Both the position numbers and the translations under genes were made by a program. Shown in pieces: positions 35,147-40,150 of a stretch of DNA of 40,150 nt (its first letter is position 1; the number at the start of each line of letters is the position of its first letter). This DNA is from Gammaproteobacteria bacterium. GTDB lineage: Bacteria > Pseudomonadota > Gammaproteobacteria > Burkholderiales > Nitrosomonadaceae. Location: positions 1 through 40,150 of the forward strand of contig JAUIIB010000027.1 in NCBI GenBank assembly GCA_030431985.1, given 5' to 3'. The notes beneath the pieces were generated by a model. That model was not told the DNA's origin. It did not search any database and worked only from the letters and a program-made list of their open reading frames with translations.

Positions 35147-35374
35147 ATGTACACAGTAAAAAATATGGGTGGTGTTTGTAAAGCGGTAAAAATCGAAAGC
35201 GGCTCGGAAACAGTCATATGTTCCGAAGGACAACGGGTTACTGCTGGCCCAAATACCTATACCGTCGGCAAAGAAAACAACAAATGTAGCATTTTTTTAG
35301 TTAAAAAAGAAAACATTGGCGGCAATGTTGTCGAAACCCTGGATAAAATATGCGAAGAAGGCCAGTTTCTTTAA
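35147..35374 (+). CDS. Small four-cysteine protein behind copy B
   Basis: A 75-residue protein preceded by a strong CAGGAGA site and only 15 bases after the barrel stop, so co-transcribed. Cysteines lie at 11, 25, 47 and 69; the first pair (Cys-x13-Cys, with V-I-C-S-E) resembles the Cys-x12-Cys module (V-I-C-S-K-I) of the small proteins behind copy A. There is no signal peptide, so it would need its partner or another route to leave the cell, or it works inside. No family recognised. Confidence 0.65.
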   Translation: MYTVKNMGGVCKAVKIESGSETVICSEGQRVTAGPNTYTVGKENNKCSIFLVKKENIGGNVVETLDKICEEGQFL

Positions 35375-35415
35375 TTTGTAAACGCTTGCAACCACTGTCG
35401 CGGCGGAGATAAATG

Positions 35416-36021
35416 CTATGTGAATTGGTTTTTGATCACCACATCGTCAAGACTGAGTTGACCCGGCCGGGGCCAGGCTTCTTTAGTGCCCTTACCAATT
35501 GCAACAAACATTGCAATGACATGGTCGGCAGGTAGATTTATCAGTTCAGCAACTTTGTCGAAATCGAAACCATCCATCGGGCATGAATCGTATCCCATCG
35601 ATTTTGCGGCAAGCATCAGCGTTTGTGCGGCTATGCCGCATGATCTCATTGCCTCATCTCTCTGAACCTGGTCTTTACCCCGATAGTAATTGTCGATGGC
35701 AGGGAGAATAAACTCCTGCACCTCTTTTGGCGCATTAACCCAGTATCGATCGGGTTTTTTCTCCCATGACCCCAAATCGGCGCAGAGAATAATAAATAAC
35801 GAGGCATCTGTAACCTGTGACTGTCCCCAAGCTGCTTCTCTAATTTGTTTTCTCAACTCGGCATCGGCAACCACAACAAAACGCCAGTTTTGAATATTGA
35901 ATGCGGTAGGTGAGAGAACCGCTAAAGACAATAACTCATGTATTTCTTCATGCGTCAAACTATGGTTTGCATCATAGTGTTTCACAGCCCGCCGGGTTTC
36001 TATGGCTTGTTTTGTATTCAC
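35416..36021 (-). CDS. Nitroreductase-family flavoprotein
   Basis: A 201-residue FMN-dependent oxidoreductase. R-R-A-V-K-H-Y-D and S-P-T-A-F-N-I-Q-N-W-R-F are the usual FMN-contact regions; C-G-I-A-A-Q-T-L-M-L-A-A-K-S-M-G-Y-D-S-C-P-M-D-G-F (in two pieces) and V-A-I-G-K-G complete the fold. Substrates vary (nitro compounds, quinones), so none is assigned. Start chosen at GTG 36021, because AAGGAGAGG lies directly upstream of it; the ATG ten codons earlier would place that site inside the coding region. Confidence 0.9.
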   Translation of the reverse strand: MNTKQAIETRRAVKHYDANHSLTHEEIHELLSLAVLSPTAFNIQNWRFVVVADAELRKQIREAAWGQSQVTDASLFIILCADLGSWEKKPDRYWVNAPKEVQEFILPAIDNYYRGKDQVQRDEAMRSCGIAAQTLMLAAKSMGYDSCPMDGFDFDKVAELINLPADHVIAMFVAIGKGTKEAWPRPGQLSLDDVVIKNQFT

Positions 36022-36265
36022 GACACCTCTCCTTTTTACCACATTGCGCACATCATCCTGAGGACACAGCCATGTTATTAGCTAGACTGGATAATGTTGC
36101 AGTTCAGACCTATTCTCAAAATTTATTGTAACAATTTTGATTGAATCAGGCCTTCGTATTTATCTGTAAAAAAGCAGTCAGTGTTAAGCCATTTTTTCTT
36201 AATTCGCAACCTGGATCGTTTAAGAGAATAATAATCACTAGAAACTGAAGCTTCGGATTACGCTG

Positions 36266-36439
36266 TCATACTTGTTTGTTATCATACCTGCTTGCAAGCT
36301 CATTAAGTGCGTGCTCGACGATATATTCCGGTTTCAAAGTAACGGTTTCCGAGATTTGGCCTCCATTTGCACAGACACGCCATGCCTCATCTAGGAAAAC
36401 AGCTCCTGGAATTGCTAAACCTATTTTTGTTACAAGATC
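36266..36439 (-). pseudogene. Orphan gene fragment, about 57 codons without start
   Basis: An open frame following a TGA at 36440-36442 reads D-L-V-T-K-I-G-L-A-I-P-G-A-V-F-L-D, then E-A-W-R-V-C-A-N-G-G-Q, ending K-Q-V and a stop at 36266. Its composition is protein-like, but there is no ATG, GTG or TTG near the beginning. It looks like the C-terminal remnant of a lost gene. Elsewhere in 36022-36448 I see nothing. Confidence 0.35.
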
Positions 36440-36448
36440 TCAACCCTG

Positions 36449-36889
36449 CTAATCGTCCGATACTCTACTCAACGCAAAGTTATAAATTAAAAAATAACCG
36501 CCGCGTTCAACCAGCGTCATATTGACATTAATCTGTCCCGTCGAATAATCCGCAATACCGGAATAATTAATCCGCTTTTCACCGAATAACGAGAACGCGC
36601 TCGCTGTTCGTGAGAAATCCAGCTCATCGATGGAATAAAACGAACCGAAGCTGCGATAATGATCGAGCAATTTTTCCAGCTGCGCATCCGTAATTGTTTC
36701 CTTGGCTTCAGGCGTCAAGTGTCTGAGCAGAGGTTCTTTTTCCCAGGTGGAGATTTCCGCCAGAATCTGCGCGACCGCTGGCTCGGCAGAATCACGATAA
36801 TATCTTTGTTCGCGGTCAGTATAAAAATACAGCATGATCACTGCAGTCAGTAATACCGCGATGAGAATTTTTAAGTTATTGACGTGCAT
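36449..36889 (-). CDS. Membrane-anchored hypothetical protein
   Basis: A 146-residue protein with one N-terminal membrane segment (about 7-22) that is not followed by a clear cleavage site, so it is probably an anchored periplasmic protein. The rest is a small alpha/beta domain with an L-L-D-H-Y-R-S-F-G helix and strands resembling NTF2-like folds (Y-S-G-I-A-D-Y, I-N-V-N-M-T-L-V-E-R, Y-F-L-I-Y-N-F). No family named with confidence. Lies 36 bases downstream of ruvB on the same strand and may be co-transcribed. Confidence 0.6.
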   Translation of the reverse strand: MHVNNLKILIAVLLTAVIMLYFYTDREQRYYRDSAEPAVAQILAEISTWEKEPLLRHLTPEAKETITDAQLEKLLDHYRSFGSFYSIDELDFSRTASAFSLFGEKRINYSGIADYSTGQINVNMTLVERGGYFLIYNFALSRVSDD

Positions 36890-36925
36890 AATTTTTTGTA
36901 ATGATTATAGTTTAAACAACACGTG

Positions 36926-37963
36926 TTATTCTTCCCACAGTTCTCCCTGTACTCCACTTGACGGCAGGGCGATACCAAAATGGCGATAGGTCAGCGCTGT
37001 TGCCATGCGGCCGCGCGGCGTTCGTTGCAGGAAACCCTGCTGGATCAGATAAGGCTCCAGTACATCTTCAATCGTATCGCGCTCTTCGCCGATGGCGGCA
37101 GCAAGATTATCCACGCCGACAGGACCGCCATCAAATTTTTCCAATACGGACTGCAACAACTTTCGATCCATGACGTCCAAGCCCACGGCATCCACGTCTA
37201 GCATACCCAAAGCCGCATCTGCAACCTCCTGCGTAACCTGACCGTTGGATTTCACCTCAGCATAATCACGAACGCGGCGTAGTAAGCGGTTGGCAATACG
37301 CGGTGTACCGCGCGAACGCTGCGCGATTTCCAACGAGCCATCCAGGGTGATCTCAACATCCAACAATCCCGCTGAACGCGCTACGATATGACTCAACTCT
37401 TCTGCGCTATAAAACTCCAACCGTGAAACAATACCGAAACGGTCGCGCAGCGGGTTGGTTAACATACCCGCACGAGTCGTAGCGCCCACCAACGTGAACG
37501 CAGGCAAGTCCAGCTTCACAGACCGTGCCGCAGGACCTTCTCCGATCATAATATCCAGTTGGAAATCTTCCAGCGCAGGATAGAGAATTTCCTCAACCAC
37601 GGGTGACAGTCGATGAATTTCATCGATAAACAGCACATCGTTCGGTTCCAGATTGGTCAAAAGAGCGGCAAGATCGCCCGCACGCTCCAGTACCGGGCCT
37701 GAGGTATGGCGCAGATTAACACCCATTTCCCGGGCAATGATATGCGCCAGAGTCGTTTTACCGAGTCCGGGTGGACCAAACAGCAATACATGATCCAGCG
37801 CTTCATGACGGCGCCGCGCCGCTTCGATAAAAATTTGTAATTGACCGCGGATTTTTTCCTGACCGACATATTCCTCCAGTTGCTTAGGACGCAATGCACG
37901 CTCCAGCAATTCTTCCTGAGAAGATGCCGCCGTACTGTCTATCAAACGATCAGTTTCAATCAT
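36926..37963 (-). CDS. ruvB: Holliday junction branch-migration ATPase RuvB
   Basis: 345 residues, normal length. Walker A G-P-P-G-L-G-K-T, Walker B F-I-D-E-I-H-R-L, sensor 1 G-A-T-T-R-A-G and the C-terminal winged-helix ([11 protein letters not shown]) are intact. It drives branch migration with RuvA. It starts 11 bases after the ruvA stop within the yebC-ruvC-ruvA-ruvB cluster. Confidence 0.98.
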   Translation of the reverse strand: MIETDRLIDSTAASSQEELLERALRPKQLEEYVGQEKIRGQLQIFIEAARRRHEALDHVLLFGPPGLGKTTLAHIIAREMGVNLRHTSGPVLERAGDLAALLTNLEPNDVLFIDEIHRLSPVVEEILYPALEDFQLDIMIGEGPAARSVKLDLPAFTLVGATTRAGMLTNPLRDRFGIVSRLEFYSAEELSHIVARSAGLLDVEITLDGSLEIAQRSRGTPRIANRLLRRVRDYAEVKSNGQVTQEVADAALGMLDVDAVGLDVMDRKLLQSVLEKFDGGPVGVDNLAAAIGEERDTIEDVLEPYLIQQGFLQRTPRGRMATALTYRHFGIALPSSGVQGELWEE

Positions 37964-37974
37964 GGTAATCGGGT

Positions 37975-38559
37975 TTATTTATCCTTTGATAACTGCTGCA
38001 AAGCCTGGCGGATGCCTTCGGTGACGGTTGTTTCAGACGGAACCCGTTTGACGGCCCAGTCTGCCTCACGTGCATTGTAGCCTAATGATAACAGGGCATT
38101 GATCATGTCGCGCTTATGATTATCGGTTTCAACATCAGGCACGGCGCCGCTTTTTGTAACACCCAATTTGTCACGCAACTCCAGCAAAAGCCGCTCGGCA
38201 GTCTTTTTACCAATACCGGGAATTCTGACAAGCTGAGTAGATTCGCCCACTTGCACGGCATGCTGCAACTCTACCACACTCATGCCGGACAACAATGCCA
38301 GTGCAGTCCTTGCACCAATCCCCGATATTTTGACCAACTGACGGAAAAGCTCACGTTCAGTCTCAGTGGCAAAACCAAATAACAAATGTGCATCTTCCCG
38401 CACGACAAGGTGGGTGAATAACATTGTCTGCTCACCCACTGCTGGCAAGTCAAAAAAAGTATTCATCGGTACATCGATTTCATAGCCAACCCCGCCTACA
38501 TCCAGTACAACCTGCGGCGGTTGTTTGACCAGTAGCACACCTGTCAGTCGACCAATCAA
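37975..38559 (-). CDS. ruvA: Holliday junction DNA helicase subunit RuvA
   Basis: 194 residues. The OB-fold N-terminus (M-I-G-R-L-T-G), the two helix-hairpin-helix motifs ([12 protein letters not shown] and [13 protein letters not shown]) and the C-terminal RuvB-binding domain are present. The start codon is TTG, overlapping the ruvC stop (TTTGA) with GGGAGG upstream; the family start M-I-G-R-L supports it. RuvA binds the four-way junction and positions RuvB and RuvC. Confidence 0.97.
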   Translation of the reverse strand: MIGRLTGVLLVKQPPQVVLDVGGVGYEIDVPMNTFFDLPAVGEQTMLFTHLVVREDAHLLFGFATETERELFRQLVKISGIGARTALALLSGMSVVELQHAVQVGESTQLVRIPGIGKKTAERLLLELRDKLGVTKSGAVPDVETDNHKRDMINALLSLGYNAREADWAVKRVPSETTVTEGIRQALQQLSKDK

Positions 38560-39074
38560 ACCAACCTCCCTCGTTTCATGCGTAAACCTGCTGTTGCAAT
38601 GCCACGCATTCCCAAGCCACTATGTGCATGACAAATCGCACATGCCAATGCATCAGCTGCATCTTTTCCAGGACTGTTGGCAAGGCTTAGCAATTTTATC
38701 ACCATCGCCTGCACCTGATCTTTGTGGGCATGCCCGTTGCCCACTACAGCCTGTTTGATTTGCAATGCAGTGTATTCGGCAACGTCCAGGTCATGCGACA
38801 CGGCAGCACAAATTGCCGCGCCTCTCGCCTGACCCAGCAACAATGTCGACTGGGGATTTATATTCACAAAAACCTGCTCAATAGCAACCTGATCGGGGCG
38901 ATATTGCCGGATAATGTCCTGCAGGTTATTCATAATCAGCTTAAGCCTGCCCGACAGGACACCTTCAGACGTCTTGACACACCCACTTGCAATGTACGCA
39001 AGCCGATTTGCATTCTGTTCGATGACACCAAATCCGGTAATACGCAATCCGGGATCTATGCCTAAAATTCGAAT
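38556..39074 (-). CDS. ruvC: Holliday junction resolvase RuvC, probable ATT start
   Basis: 172 residues if started at ATT 39074. The catalytic acidic residues are at hand: G-I-D-P-G (Asp7), V-A-I-E-Q-V-F, and K-D-A-A-D-A-L-A. The family N-terminus I-R-I-L-G-I-D-P-G requires a start upstream of TTG 39047, but in that frame no ATG, GTG or TTG exists between an upstream TAA (nine codons before Asp7's strand) and the motif. ATT 39072-39074 lies five bases after AGGTG and gives the normal family length, so AUU initiation is the best reading. Starting at TTG 39047 would delete the essential Asp. Lies 21 bases after yebC and overlaps ruvA. Confidence 0.9.
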   Translation of the reverse strand: MRILGIDPGLRITGFGVIEQNANRLAYIASGCVKTSEGVLSGRLKLIMNNLQDIIRQYRPDQVAIEQVFVNINPQSTLLLGQARGAAICAAVSHDLDVAEYTALQIKQAVVGNGHAHKDQVQAMVIKLLSLANSPGKDAADALACAICHAHSGLGMRGIATAGLRMKRGRLV

Positions 39075-39095
39075 CGGAGCACCTGTGTTTTAAGT

Positions 39096-39821
39096 TTACT
39101 CATCGATAACGGCTGTTGTATAAACAGCCTGTACGTCGTCCAGGTTTTCAAGCGCATCCAGCAGTTTCTGCATTTTTACCGCATCGTCACCGGTAAAAAC
39201 AATTTCATCGGTCGGTTTCATGGTAACTTCCGCCAATTCTGCAGTAAAACCGGCTTTCTCCAGCGCTTCTTTCGCCGAAACAAAATCATAAGGTGCGGTA
39301 ATCACTTCAATACTACCGTCATCGTTATTGATCACATCTTCGGCACCCGCTTCCAACGCGGCTTCCATCAATTTTTCTTCGGGCGTCTCCGGTGCAAATA
39401 CAAACTGGCCACAGTGATTGAACAAGAAAGCAACGGAACCGTCGGTACCCAGGTTACCGCCAAACTTGCTAAACGCATGGCGCACATCCGCAACAGTCCG
39501 CATACGATTATCGGTCATACAATCTACCATGACTGCCGCACCAGATGTCCCGTAACCTTCGTAACGGATTTCTTCGTAATTGACACCCTCCAGATCACCG
39601 CTGCCTCGTTTAATGGCACGTTCGACATTGTCTTTTGGCATATTCTGACTAAACGCTTTATCCATCGCCAGCCGTAAACGTGGATTACTATCCGGGTCTC
39701 CCCCGCCCATACGTGCAGCAACCGTAATTTCTTTAATCAGACGGGTAAAAATCTTACCGCGCTTAGCATCCTGCGCCGCTTTTTTATGTTTGATATTCGC
39801 CCATTTACTATGACCAGCCAT
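39096..39821 (-). CDS. yebC: YebC/PmpR-family protein
   Basis: 241 residues, standard length. Diagnostic opening [20 protein letters not shown], then [31 protein letters not shown] and Y-E-G-Y-G. Family members act as transcriptional regulators, and recent work links them to relief of ribosome stalling. First gene of the ruv cluster; GGAAGGGA precedes the ATG. Confidence 0.97.
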   Translation of the reverse strand: MAGHSKWANIKHKKAAQDAKRGKIFTRLIKEITVAARMGGGDPDSNPRLRLAMDKAFSQNMPKDNVERAIKRGSGDLEGVNYEEIRYEGYGTSGAAVMVDCMTDNRMRTVADVRHAFSKFGGNLGTDGSVAFLFNHCGQFVFAPETPEEKLMEAALEAGAEDVINNDDGSIEVITAPYDFVSAKEALEKAGFTAELAEVTMKPTDEIVFTGDDAVKMQKLLDALENLDDVQAVYTTAVIDE

Positions 39822-40077
39822 GATCCCTTCCTGTTTTTGTTGTGGATTAATATTACCACCGTGGCAGCAACGGATAAAGCCCGCTATTGATCCATTTCTG
39901 CATTCCGGTGCATTTATTCATATCCAAGCAAAATAGCGTAAGAACCATCAGGCGCTCTTTCAACTTAATACATAATGGGCCTGTCACGAAATACCCATAC
40001 ATTTTGGAAAAAGAATCATGTGGAAGATTGGTTTGTTAAAATAGAAGTACACTCACACATGAGGAGAAGCAGTCCAA

Positions 40078-40150
40078 TGTCCCGCCAAGTCGAAATGCTG
40101 GAAGAGTTGGTTCCGGCAGACCATCCTTACCGTTACTTTAAGCAGGTGCT
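40078..40150 (+). CDS. Transposase N-terminus (IS5/IS1182-like), cut by window edge
   Basis: ATG at 40078 with GAGGAGAAG upstream opens M-S-R-Q-V-E-M-L-E-E-L-V-P-A-D-H-P-Y-R-Y and continues to the edge. L-V-P-x-D-H-x-Y-R is a typical N-terminal motif of IS4/IS5/IS1182-type DDE transposases. The element's left end probably lies near 39977, where GGGCCTGTCACG could be an inverted repeat, but its partner is outside the window. The rest of 39822-39976 holds only the yebC upstream region. Confidence 0.75.

Noticed and set aside
39048..39074. TTG at 39047 as the ruvC start
   Set aside because: It would remove the G-I-D-P-G strand with the essential catalytic Asp; the upstream coding sequence is clearly conserved.
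1..40150. tRNA, rRNA, riboswitch and phage genes
   Set aside because: No tRNA arm pattern, rRNA segment, recognisable riboswitch core, integrase or phage structural gene was found on reading either strand.

Overview
This 40 kb window looks like a chromosomal segment of a betaproteobacterium. The protein flavours (Mrp antiporter of the fused-AB type, DUF748 protein, short PEP-CTERM-like protein, yebC-ruvC-ruvA-ruvB order, moderate GC) are most like a Nitrosomonas-type ammonia oxidiser. That assignment is inferred from sequence style; no ammonia-oxidation gene is present to prove it. No rRNA, tRNA or CRISPR array was seen.

Layout. 1-1.6 kb: the N-terminal part of a large surface protein (putative thioester domain plus SdrD-B repeats, running off the left edge) and a 50-residue PEP-CTERM-like peptide gene. 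1.7-3.4 kb: a short transposase-like relic and a coupled ABM-monooxygenase / Fe-alcohol dehydrogenase pair. 3.6-10.2 kb: folX, a short folK-like gene, a cold-shock gene with long leader and terminator, a DUF2780 lipoprotein, a 1103-residue DUF748 envelope protein, a periplasmic FKBP and a DUF454 membrane protein. 10.3-11.8 kb: a lone asparagine-synthetase-like protein lacking the glutaminase half. 12.1-18.0 kb: a six-gene mrpA(B)CDEFG operon for Na+/H+ antiport. 18.0-20.1 kb: an accessory island with a putative HEPN protein, a decayed ParDE-like toxin-antitoxin pair and an intact higBA. 20.3-22.6 kb: a DUF2157-like membrane protein, an NTF2-like protein and yaaA.

22.7-35.4 kb is the most unusual part. 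A CHASE2 adenylate cyclase is followed by two paralogous genes, each encoding a FecR domain, TPR repeats and an outer-membrane-type beta barrel of about 1100 residues. Each is followed within 20 bases by one or more small genes whose products share a closely spaced cysteine pair. A perfect TGTGA-N6-TCACA (CRP-type) palindrome lies between the cyclase and the first barrel gene, and a weaker copy lies upstream of the second. One small secreted-protein gene has a (TTCACAG)4 tract directly after its start codon that throws its signal peptide out of frame; three copies would restore it, as expected of a phase-variable gene. Copy A becomes visibly AT-rich in its barrel half and in the small genes behind it, whereas its FecR-TPR half stays close to copy B. 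I infer a cAMP-controlled envelope sensor/export or display module with exchangeable barrels and matched small secreted partners. A VapBC-like pair, a MITE-like inverted-repeat element and an acidic orphan protein sit between the two copies.

35.4-40.15 kb: a nitroreductase, an orphan gene fragment, a small membrane-anchored protein, then yebC-ruvC-ruvA-ruvB (ruvC apparently lacks an ATG/GTG/TTG start that keeps its catalytic Asp), and at the right edge the start of a transposase gene.
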